A program made the translations under genes and the position numbers. The notes beneath the pieces are model-generated. The model did no database searches. It saw only the letters and a program-made list of their open reading frames with translations, and had not been told where the DNA came from. From the NCBI RefSeq assembly GCF_943734655.1, contig NC_071355.1, forward strand, positions 79,311,449-79,375,448: DNA of 64,000 bases, given 5' to 3'. Numbering within the stretch: the first letter of the stretch is position 1; every line of letters begins with the position of its first letter. This document shows, one piece after another, positions 54,190-64,000 of the stretch. This DNA comes from Sabethes cyaneus (lineage: Eukaryota > Arthropoda > Insecta > Diptera > Culicidae).

Positions 54190-56850
54190 CTGAAAAAACA
54201 TGGAAAGAAATAAACTTGAATAAAATGATTCAACGATCTTACGTAGTACATTTCGAAGCTCAGTGTAGCAAGTTTCTTGTGTAAATGAGAGGCTTTTTTA
54301 AAGACTGTCGACCTATCCCAGAGTTCAGTTTTGTTATTACATACAGACGATTTTAACGCATTAATTTGAATGGAAAATGAGCTTTTTCGTCTTCCTGTTC
54401 CATAGTCACGTGTCGAAACAAACGGAGAAGGGAATTTAATTCAATTAGATGCACATATACAAAACTAGGGCAAGCGCCTTTACGTGCGTGCAATGTCTCC
54501 GAACGAGTTGAAATTAAATTCCAAAGTTCAATAAAATACAGGAAAGTGCAACGGCGCAATGCCATCGTAACAAATGGTGTCAAATCAGGCTTTCCGAGCG
54601 TTGACTTCCGGCTTTGTAATATACACTGTTTATTTTTTTTTATTTTATAGAGTGCATGCAATCGAAGTGTCGACTCAGCATTTGCACATCGACGACAATG
54701 CTTGGTGAACTCATTGGTACTTATATGAAACATTAAATGTTTTGATGGGTTTCTTAGAATTTCATATTGCATAAATTCCACATAACATATTCTGCTGCAG
54801 TTCGATCGATGGATTTTTTCCTTTTCTTACTCATAGCTGTGTTTGGCGTGGTTGAGTATGGTCATGATTAAGATATAAATTATAATAGAGGAAAACAAAA
54901 GACAGATTTTACAGGAAATTGAATTTATCGCTATGGGAGTTTTCAACATTGGCGTAGTTTGTGCTGAAGGATCGCAGTATTTTATGTTTTGTTAAATAGC
55001 ATTGATGGACCAATTGATGAACGAATATAAAATTCTTAAATCATCGTAGTTTATTTAATGAAAATGCTAGCTATTTTCTCAGTAATCCAAGTTTTTTTTT
55101 ATTTATTTTTTTTTTTTTCAAAATATGGGCAGGATGATGCAAAATTTCGCAGAAAAAAACAAATAGGATTGTCTTCCTCCTCATCTGTGTTCATAAACTT
55201 CGTACTGCCACAAATTGTACTAATAAAATGTATGTAGAAAAAGCAAAGCCTTCATACTACATTTCGCATTTGGAACTTGAGCTTTCTGTTTGAACTATTT
55301 CGCAGCCAGCTGTTCTAGTGCAGGACGGTTGCGAGGCAGGTGCTGCGATTTTATTGCCTTTTACAGCCTCTCTAAGTCCAGATTCGAACACGCGACAGTT
55401 AGTTTGTTAGGCTAGTGTCGTACGTACCTCGACGCCAACTGAGAAGCTTTTTTTTAACTAAATGTCATTGTAAATTTCGGATGTACTCATGATATAATTT
55501 AGGTTTTGCATTTTTTGAGAAGTTTAGCTTTTGGTAGAATAGTTAGTGGACTTCAGATTTTCACAGACCATCTGTTTCTTGCAGCTGTGCTGAACCATTG
55601 GTTGGAAGTGATGATCTTTCCGCAATCTTGGAATTAGTTGCCAAGTACATTGGAAACATGCGGAAAATGTTTATTTTTTAATTCCCAGTACCGGCGTTGT
55701 GGTGTTTGTTAGTTTTTTTATCTAATTCCGTCTGCTGCTGTTGACCGTTCAATGATTTGCAATATACCTACATTCAAAACTTTATATAAACACAATCATT
55801 CGCACCACCAACTATATTCTAGTTGCCGCCAAAATGTGTGATTGTTATGTTAAATGCCATCAAATTTTATTCTATTACCCTTTGTGCATTTGCTACATTC
55901 TCAGTTTGCAATTTATATGTTTTTAATTTATTAAGCCAATTATTTTTTGGTAGCTTTGAGCATATTTCCTCTATCACAATTATAGCTTCGTTTCATTTTT
56001 CACGGTATTTTTAAGTCTAAATTAAACATTCTGATATGTATCCGCTGTCAATTGTCATCAAATCTTTAATTTTATTCGATTCAATAATCGATTGGTATGA
56101 ATTGGACTGCCGAGTTTCAATAACTGTTATTCTCGAACAATTAACTGTATTAGTATAATACCTATTATTTCCGAACCGAAACAATTTATTATTTCTTAAA
56201 ATGTATTAAATGTTAGATTTTTAATTTCATTTCTAACTGGGCTCCTCAAACATACAAAAATCCAAATAAATGTACGTTTTCACTTTAAATCCTTTTTTTC
56301 TCAGTTCTATTCCTTTTGTATTTCATGCACCAAACAATTTAACGCAAAACATAATTTTATGAGCTTTTTACACTCGTGAGAAATCCAATTAGAACTGAAG
56401 TAAACCAAAAATTATCAACAATAATTAAATACTAATAATTCACTGCTTTTGAAAAATGTTCATACATATACTTTTAGTGCAACTTTAACCCAGCAAATAT
56501 TCACTTGATAGTCAGATCATTTCATGGCTCCAAACATTAATTTGTAAACATACGTTGAATACTCATTCGTATGAAAAATACGTTCATAAAATTGATTAAT
56601 GGGAAGAATAACGATTTTGTTTCAATATGTGTTGATGTTATTTCGACGGTCAACTGCGGCAGACAAAATAAAGCGTTATCTAAAACCATTGAGTTTAAAA
56701 AATGTGACAACCAGCACTGTTAGGTTAGGTAATAATGTGAATTGAAAAATGAACATCAAGCAAACATTCTAAATTTGAATTTCTAATAGATACTTCCAAG
56801 AAATTTTAGGTTTTCGGAAACATTGCAATTTCTTACTAACGATTTTACCA
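54190..56850. other. Upstream intron of fzr or intergenic; no exon found
   Basis: CTTTCCATGTTTTTTCAG precedes the exon at 54189, so an intron starts here. The 142-codon minus frame at 54353-54781 does not resemble Cdh1. Poly-T runs lie at 55090-55125. A SINE occupies about 55305-55445. Confidence 0.5.
55305..55445 (-). repeat. Feilai-like SINE copy
   Basis: On the minus strand: TCAGTTGGCGTCGAGGTACG, CTAGCCTAACAAACTAACTG, TGTTCGAATCTGGACTTAGA, GAGGCTGTAAAAGGCAATAA and AATCGCAGCACCTGCCTCGC. Confidence 0.75.
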
Positions 56851-56859
56851 CCCTACTGG

Positions 56860-57325
56860 GGCTTCGATGCCTAGTCTCGCGTACAGGGCTGCTGTCTTGG
56901 GTTATAGCTGGCAAGACACAGCGTTTCATAAGCCAGCCGTCCGCTCCGAACCAGTCGCTGTTGTATGCCGTCCCTAACCTGGAATACTGCCGCATACCTG
57001 GTACGGAAACGGCGATTCGCCGTACAGTGGGATCACCGTCGTGAGCCGCCCCTAATCTGGAGTCAGACGCTCACGGCTGGCAAGGCTGTACCTTTTGCCA
57101 ACACTCAGCAGATGCATGAGTGCCTCCTTCCCTGTCGGTATACGACCTTAGCTTCCACCGAGGTTGGTTACCCGTTCTCTAAGGTTGCTCGTATTCCGGC
57201 TGGTACCACGAGAAGGTAGGGACAGGAGTTGCTGGATAAGAGGCTAATGACTGTGGGGTCTATTTTTAAACTGCAGGAACGCGAGATACCGGTGTTACGC
57301 ATTACCCAGGCAGCCCGAGGTATCT
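56860..57325 (-). mobile_element. RTE-clade LINE 5' region (inverted copy)
   Basis: On the minus strand GGGTAATGCG, AAAATAGACCCCACAGT, AGCCTCTTATCCAGCAACTC, CTGTCCCTACCTTCTCG, GGGTAACCAACCTCGGTGG and GACAGGGAAGGAGG follow the same order as in 29610-29795. It carries no endonuclease frame. Confidence 0.75.
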
Positions 57326-58156
57326 CCCTGTATTAATAGTATAATTAATACATAAAACACTATAGTAATACTAATTGTTATTGAACGAAAAAAACATAAA
57401 CTTTGTTGAAAATATAGTTACCAGTCTTGATGTATCAGGTATAAGCATTTGTGACTCGAGCAGCACGTCAGCACTGTCTTAGGAAAGAACAAGTTATTTT
57501 TATAAACTTTCGTTACAACGAATCGAAACGTCAAAGCGCAGTGAATAAAATTGTTTTTTTACCGTGCACTTCCCAAAGCATGGTTCTATTGATATCGTCA
57601 AAATGTTACCCACTAATCTACATGTGATTTATGTGCTATCAAACGCAACAATAAAAACTCGGTCGCGAACTAAGAGTTTCCGGCGGGGCTATTAAAAGGC
57701 AGACAACTGCAGTGCAACTGATTGAATGCAACATTAATTTCCATTTAGTGTAGGGCGATATGTCGGTGACTTTTTTAACCTGTCTTCGTTAGCATCACTC
57801 AAATATAATTGACCGTGACTTGCGGCTCAACGGAGAGTGTGCTGCTCCCGCAGTTAATAATTGAAATATAGAAATTTTGATTGTTCTAAATCAGTGCAGT
57901 ACCTTTCAGCGGAAGAGCCACCGTACCTAGAACTTTTTCGTCTGGTGTGGTTTTATCGGATCGAGAACTCGCTTTGCCATTTTATTTTGTGGTTTTCTAT
58001 TTTGTCATTTTATTACGGCAAAAATAGCCAAACCCAATAATTTATATAATAATAAATAATAATAATTCATTTGAAACCCAATCATTAGAGAGAAAAACTA
58101 TTGATTGACTTGTGTCATACAACTCATACCAACTGAAAAAAATCAGAAGTGCTATT
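57326..58156. other. No gene recognised
   Basis: AT-rich intergenic or intronic DNA without notable frames or repeats. Confidence 0.5.
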
Positions 58157-58158
58157 TA

Positions 58159-58588
58159 CAGTAATCCCTCGATATAAAGCAACTTCGATATAACCTAACT
58201 CGATATAACATATTTTTTACCTCGATATAACGATTTTTTTTAAATCAATAAAAACAACTGAATTAACTTTCATTGTGGTGTTACCTCCCAAAGCCTCGCA
58301 TTGCTACCATACGAAAATCATTCTTATTTTTAAAATTTTGTAAGTTATGATAATATTTTGTTATTTGGATTTTCAAATTTCAATTAACAAAATCTTTACA
58401 AACTTTTCGCTTCTTCGTGTTTCTTTCAAACTACAAGACCAATCACCACAAAATTGGAAAGTTAACGGTTTGAAAGGCTCCCCTTTCATTTGCACTCAAT
58501 TTCGTTCGAATAGGAATAAATATCATTTATGTTTCAATATAACGTAACGAAAATAAAAATAAAGTTGCTTTATAGCGAGGTATTACTG
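58159..58588. mobile_element. pogo/Tigger-like MITE (430 bp)
   Basis: Ends CAGTAATCCCTCGATATAAA and, inverted, CAGTAATACCTCGCTATAAA, continuing GCAACTT, flanked by TA (58157-58158, 58589-58590). Four subterminal TCGATATAA motifs lie near the left end. CAGTAATACCTCG-like ends with TA duplications are typical of Tigger-type elements. No transposase. Confidence 0.75.
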
Positions 58589-58590
58589 TA

Positions 58591-60673
58591 TTAATGTGGT
58601 TTTACTAACGTTATCTCAAACCAGCCAGAGTATTATCTAAATTGCAAAAGTGTAATCAAATTTATTTAATAATATAATTTTTTTAATGAAAAGTTAGATA
58701 TAGAATAGACGGATGGTGCTACAAGCGTGTGCGAGTTCAATTTAATTGTACAAGGCGTGGAGGAAGCAATGAACAATGCTATGAATATACCACGTTCTGC
58801 AGGAAATACTTATTTGGATCTGAACAAGCAACTGCCACATATGTCATGCCATGCAATGTTATATTAGGAAGATCACCGTTAACAGTTTCCCTAGCGTGAT
58901 TATTTGATTAGCATGTTAATAGCTAGCAATGACCGCAGATTTCATAATTAATTGCGTGCATCGAAAGCTAGCCGATCGACGGAAATTAAAACACAAAACA
59001 GCTCTATCTAAAATTCGCCAATGTGCTCATTTGTCGTTTAGTTTTACCACTCGCAAGCATAAAAAATTCGCACAGTAGTCAATAACATTAAATGCGTAAC
59101 GCACCCTGTTCGCAAAAACCTAAGACAAAAGCAAATCGTCATCATCTTTGCATACTAATGGCTCTGTCAACTTTTCCAGGTTGGCAAAAATGCAAGAAAC
59201 CGCATATTCGCTAGGCGAAAATGCGTTCGTGTGTTCCATCTAGTGCCGAGCGGTATATCCTTAAGCGGTAATTTCACTTTCGCTCTAGATGCGTATGCGT
59301 GGCGCTGCGAAATGATATGAAGACAAAACTGATGCGTGCTCCCAACGGACGGGTTACGTTTTTCATTTGATACCAATTCGTATGCAAACTACCGGCTTCT
59401 GTAAGGCTACCGAATGATGATGATGAACCTGCATTAATCGCTAAACTGTTATTTATGAAACTAAGACCAACGTGAAGGCGACAGGTGATGAAGAAATTAA
59501 TCCTAAACGGAGTTTAACGTCCCCGCGCACACTAATCGAATAATACAATGAATGGTTATGAAATCGATGGATACGTCATCTAAACGATACTGTTCTAATG
59601 CGGTCATTGGCCATGCTTTCCCATTCATCAGCAAGCACTTGACACTTCAGGTGACAAAATTTTTGCAATGTTGCTTTCTGTTTGTGAGATCAGCTCAACG
59701 TGTAGGCTGCTGGTGTCCGTATGCGCGTACAGTACAAACCACTACTGTCGCTACACACAATTTTTGCGAAGATAATTAGCACATCTGTATGAGAGTGTGT
59801 TCCGTTCTATGCCGGTGGTTAGATTCACGAGTTTTTCTGCCAGCTATTTGACAATGTTTTAAATTAACTCCACAGAAAAATCACAAAGTTTTATGTCCAA
59901 CACTAGACAGCATGATTCGCACTTTCACAATTTCCATATACATTGAGATCCGGACGAATTCGTGTGGTTTCTTGCTAATACATGGTGAAATGCAAATTGT
60001 GCTAAAAATGTCTGGTAATGGAATCAGTCACCCACACGGGCATTTCGTAGCACAGAAGACACAGATGCGGGACTAGAGTTCAATCAACTACAACTACCTA
60101 CATTTGGGGCACTGGTATACGACGCTTCGTCATTCGGTCACTAATTTAGCCAGTTGTTCGGTTGACAACTTTCTGCACTAACTCCGTATTTTCGTGCTAT
60201 TTTTTGCGCATTAGCAGTCCATATTGTCCTCACACTCAAGCTTAATTTTATTGTACCTTCAGTCGAATTTATTTTACTTTGCAAAATGCAAATTTTATTG
60301 CCGCGTTCAGTTCTTGCAGTGCAATGTTAGCTGTATAGCTATTGTACGGTCGTTTTGCGAAGCACTTAGTCGCAATTTATGTTTGATAGCGTGCAGCAAG
60401 GTACAGGTTGAGTAGTTTTGTGTGCACGCTGCTGGGGAAATGCATTCACAACAGACGAGGTTTATGACCGCATATCGCGGTTCCGACACAGAAAAAATGC
60501 ATCATTGCGATTAAAAACCAAAACAAAAACAGCTGATAAACCGTTACTTTTAACTAGTTCTTCACAGCTAGGCGAAGCTTTCAAGACGCACTGTGAAGGG
60601 ATCGTACTGTAATGTATGAACAGTTTTACGGTTGCAGTATCTTTCAAAATCTGCATTGATGTGTAAAATGAGC
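58591..60673. other. No gene recognised
   Basis: Only short overlapping frames. I looked on the minus strand for the missing Cdh1 N-terminal motifs (RFIP, LLKNEL) and did not find them. Confidence 0.5.
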
Positions 60674-60696
60674 GCACATTGGAGGTGTGTCACTTT

Positions 60697-61346
60697 ACTA
60701 ATCTAATCTAATCTCACACTAACGCAGCCAATTCTGGAAGGCATCCTGGAAAATGACGATTACTTGAATCAATCATTTTTCTTGTCAACGGCCAGGCCAA
60801 CTGCGCAGCATGTACCGCAGAGAGAATTCCAAGGAATCAAGTGGAACTAGAAAAAATACCTAATTCCATCAAACTCCTTGAAATCAAGGGAAGGAAGAAA
60901 GCGTGGACCTCCCGTACCAAACGCTTCCCATATACATAGATAATGATTTATTTACAGTCGTTGGGAGTATCTTTGCTAATAAGGGTTAAGTGATACTCCG
61001 GACCCTCAGGGATGAACTAATGGCATTTAGACCAGAAGCCAGGCTGCAATTGGCCAAGGATATAGCGCCTTATTTCGCTCTCTGAAAATAGATTAGTTTA
61101 CCAAAAAATTAGTATAAATCATATAATACTTGAAATTAAAGTCGTGTGGTTTAATGGTTGCCTAAAGCTACATTTGTAAGGTTAGGAACTGAAAACCGCA
61201 CGACCCCGCACCTCCTAGCTTGGCTACTCAATTATACAAATTGAAGTATTTCCAGGTATGGCCACGTGGAGGCGCTAGGTAGGGGCTTGGGATGGCTAGA
61301 GCTATGTTGGGCGCTTCTTCCTAGTTGCCTTCCCCATTTCATACCC
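60697..61346 (-). mobile_element. 5'-truncated retroposon with 23-bp target duplications
   Basis: The 23-bp direct repeat beginning CACATTGGAGG and ending CACTTTA occurs at 60674-60696 and 61347-61369. Directly inside the left copy is CTAATCTAATCTAATCT, i.e. a GATTA-type tail read on the minus strand. Long target duplication plus a short-repeat tail at one end is the mark of target-primed reverse transcription. The 650-bp body has no frame that I recognise, so its family is unknown. Confidence 0.75.
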
Positions 61347-61369
61347 CACATTGGAGGTGTGTCACTTTA

Positions 61370-62499
61370 ACCAATTAATTTACAAGTTTAGGACAGTGAG
61401 TGTACCTTAATTTTTCCTACTATCAAAGCTTCGTGCGAATGATTTCTATCAACCTGACAGTGAATTTAAAATGCGGACCATATTTGTTTTCGGATTGGAA
61501 CAAACTTTCAAACTGCTTTGCATTCAGGCTAATGAGTATCTCAGCAGTGAATTTTAGGTCTTATTTAGGGTGATTTGCCTGTATAAAACAAATACTATAA
61601 CTATACTAAGTAGCTATACCCACGTACGTTGTCATACGTCTAACTTTAAGTAGTATATTTCTGTAATAGATGTATATGTTACAAGCCTTGATACCTAAAA
61701 TTAAAGAAAAGAAAATAAAACTTTTTCAAAATAGAATTCTACTATTTATATTTATATTATTTATATTTATATTAACTTCAGTCAAGCCTTGATAGTTCAA
61801 TTTCTTTGAAGCATTTTGCTGAACCAAACTTGCATGCAACATTAAATTGCACCTAGCGGCGAATCGCTGACATTACTAATTTTTATTTAGCAGGTTTAAT
61901 AAAAATTTCATCAATTATACTTCTTTAAAGTACTGATGATGTAGAAAAAAGGTGGTACTTTCCAACAAATAGTGACATTACCAAATATTATTTAGAAATG
62001 ACGAGTAAATTAAGCAGAAGTGTGAAAGGTTGTCTTAAAAATCGCTAAATAGGTCCACTCAAGATCATTTATCCTAGTTCATTTGCTAATGCCGCTGTGG
62101 CTGGCAATGGGGTTTTTGTTACAGACCGAAAAAGGTTTTAACATAAATATCATGGAGCGGGGTCGAATTAAAAATTGTATTAGGATAACAAGTGACATTT
62201 TTTCGCAAATTCATGTATAGTAAAGTAATTGTAAACTGTAAAGTTGTTTCGATTCTACAGACTTTTCTGCTTATTTCTGCGCCACATGGAACAAACTCGT
62301 CGTAATAAAACGCCACTACTGTAATGATCGATTTTCAAACTTTATGTACCTTTTTCTCGGAAACTAATAAACGTATTGGAAGTTGGTAGAAGTTTAGAAA
62401 AGACTTTAACTTTTATGCTTTGTAAACGATGATTGAAAAAATCAAATTTTGTCCTCTCCTTTCTTATTTCTCTATGAACCAAATTTGCACTATTCGACA
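61370..62499. other. No gene recognised
   Basis: AT-rich, with a TATTTATAT-type low-complexity run at about 61740-61775. Confidence 0.5.
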
Positions 62500-63095
62500 G
62501 ATCTTGCAGAAATAACGGGAGTACATCGTACCCACGCATTACATCTTTATTTACTCAAAGCAGCATACGATACAGTCGATCGAGACTAGCTATGGCAGAT
62601 AATGTACGAACACGGTTTTCGGAATACTAACACGACTGGTGAAAGCTGTATATTGGATCGAGTGATATATTTCGTGTGCATCTCGGGGATACTCTCGAGC
62701 CCCTTTGAGATGCGACGAGGGCTGAGACAAGGTGACGGGTTATCATACATGCTGTTCAACATCGCTCTTGAAAGGGTGATCCGAGGAGTAAGCATCGAAA
62801 CGAGACACATAAATATGACCAAAGGTGGTCTTGATATTATAGCCAGGAACTTTGCAACGGTTGAGGCAATCTACGCCAGATTGTAAGCGAAGTCTAAGAG
62901 GATTAGGCTAAAAATAAATGCGTCTAAGACCAAATACATGAAAGGAAGAGGTTCGAACGAGACTAAGGTGCGCCTTTTATGGACGTTAACCGTCAACGAC
63001 AACGAACTAGAAGTGATAGGTGATTTCATACGTTCAGGATCGCTGGTGACCGAAGGCAATAACACTAATAAGGAGACACTAATTTGCCTTTAGCA
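62500..63095 (+). pseudogene. RTE-clade reverse transcriptase remnant lacking FADD
   Basis: The plus strand reads AAYDTVDRD, stop, LWQIMYEHGF, then GILSSPFEMRRGLRQGDGLS, MLFNIALERVIRG, SIETRHINMTKGG, LDIIARNFATVEAIYARL, stop, AKSKRIRLKINASKTKYMKG and later LEVIGDFIRSGSLVTEGNNT. The order matches the RTE copy at 4095-6290, but the stretch holding LLAFADD is absent between TKG and LDII, as an in-frame loss of about eight residues. Stops and this loss make it inactive. Confidence 0.85.
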
Positions 63096-63422
63096 AAACG
63101 CTACGGTCAAGAAGCATACTAATGGTTTTTGCGGTAATAATCATTATCTCTGGTATTATGCAATGCCAAGATGATACGACTCAAAATATATTTGTAGTTA
63201 GCTACAAAACCATACTAAACTGTTAATAAAGCAAGATTTATCGTGGTTACTTATTTTCCCAGGATTAAGGTGAAATGTGAGTATATGGTCTTACAAGTGA
63301 CTTTAGCATGGGTTTATTCTTAGGGCCCTCCACATCCTTCCTACTGCATTCTGCATTTACTAACATTGAAAACCTCTTGCCAGGGCAAGTTATAAAAGTC
63401 GTACTTGCTTGAGGGTGCTTAA

Positions 63423-64000
63423 GGCTGGTTCGCGACAAAATCTGGACACCTCAATTTTGCAATAAAACATATTTGCTAGAAGTTTAATCCATGAAACAAT
63501 TTTATATCATTTATGTTTATATCGTTAATAATTATCAAACAAATTAACATTACTTATTTGGTCTGCATGAAAAATTGGCGAACTTTGGAGTTTGCCCTTG
63601 CCATGAGGGTCAATGCAGACTTGTTGGCAACCAATTTAGCTGCGTTTGTCCAATATTTTCGAAATTTATCTATAGCTTGTTGTTTGTGTTGGGACAGCTC
63701 TCTCTTCACCAAAGCCCAATACCGCTCGATGGGGCGTAACTCTGGACAGTTAGATGGATTCGCCTCCTTCGGTATAATATGGACTACATTAGCATCATAC
63801 CATTCCGAAACATCTTTGGCGTAGTGACAGGATGCCAAATCAGGGAAAAACAGCGAGGGTACATCATGGCTGTGTAGGAACGGTAACAATCGTTTCTGCA
63901 GGCATTCTTCACGGTATATTTCCTTGTTAACCGTTCCCGTAGTGATGTAACTTTTGCTTGCTCGACCACAGTTGCATATGGCCTGCCACCCTGAATATTT
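63423..64000 (-). mobile_element. ITmD37E transposon, 3' part, running off window
   Basis: The minus strand is open without a stop from the window edge to 63554. It encodes SGWQAICNCGRASKSYITTG, TVNKEIYREECLQKRLLPFL, SLFFPDLASCHYAKDVSEWY, DANVVHIIPKEANPSNCPEL, RPIERYWALVKREL and a C terminus ending RQFFMQTK. The Asp of FPDLASCHY and the Glu of RPIERYW are separated by 37 residues, the DD37E spacing of mosquito ITmD37E transposases (IS630-Tc1-mariner group). The first catalytic Asp is beyond the edge. The 3' flank carries GGTTCGCGACAAAATCTGGA after TTAA at about 63420, a candidate terminal inverted repeat next to TA. Confidence 0.85.

Noticed and set aside
54353..54781. 142-codon minus-strand frame just upstream of the fzr exons
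   Set aside because: It does not resemble the Cdh1 N terminus (no C-box, no RFIP or LLKNEL-like segment) and is not bordered by suitable splice sites.

Overview
This is a eukaryotic window, most likely from a mosquito (Culicidae) or a close dipteran. Six intron-containing housekeeping genes encode proteins that read like insect orthologues, and about half of the rest is recognisable transposon debris of kinds familiar from mosquitoes: ITmD37E transposases, RTE-clade and Jockey-clade non-LTR elements, tRNA-derived SINEs resembling Feilai, and many MITEs. The species cannot be fixed from the sequence alone. There are no prokaryotic features such as operons or CRISPR arrays.

The layout is a compact gene island at about 31.6-54.2 kb with transposon-rich, gene-free flanks. 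From left to right the island holds an FKBP15/WAFL-like coiled-coil gene (+), a ZGPAT-like CCCH/G-patch gene (-, tail to tail with the former), the Cdc7 kinase (+, head to head with ZGPAT), the Arp2/3 subunit Arpc3 (-, tail to tail with Cdc7), cytochrome b5 (+, head to head with Arpc3), and the 3' exons of fizzy-related/Cdh1 (-). The 5' exons of fizzy-related were not found and probably lie beyond the right edge. Cdc7 (replication origin firing) and Fzr/Cdh1 (APC/C activator) are both cell-cycle genes, but nothing in the sequence suggests that the neighbourhood is functional rather than accidental.

The left flank (1-31 kb) is a stratified record of insertions. An RTE element (4.1-6.3 kb) was split by a Jockey copy. 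A Jockey copy at 17.4-22.3 kb was split three times by DNA elements. The largest of these is a 3.0-kb element whose ends begin CACAGTG and which is flanked by CGACG duplications, the signature of the Transib superfamily related to RAG1. The TTAA-flanked and CCCGAGC-ended elements beside it also sit at sites where removing them rejoins the reverse-transcriptase frame, or plausibly does. A further RTE endonuclease at 29.9-30.7 kb carries a 183-bp MITE with an exact 3-bp duplication.

The right flank (54-64 kb) holds the upstream intron of fizzy-related, an inverted RTE 5' region, a pogo/Tigger-like MITE, a retroposon with 23-bp target duplications, an RTE reverse-transcriptase remnant that has lost its catalytic FADD box, and the C-terminal half of an ITmD37E transposase that is open to the window edge.

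The strongest candidates for something unusual are the Transib-like foldback element, the three-deep nesting upstream of ZGPAT/Cdc7, and a palindromic element family whose internal module is flipped between copies. All coding calls come from reading translations and splice sites by eye; no database search was run.
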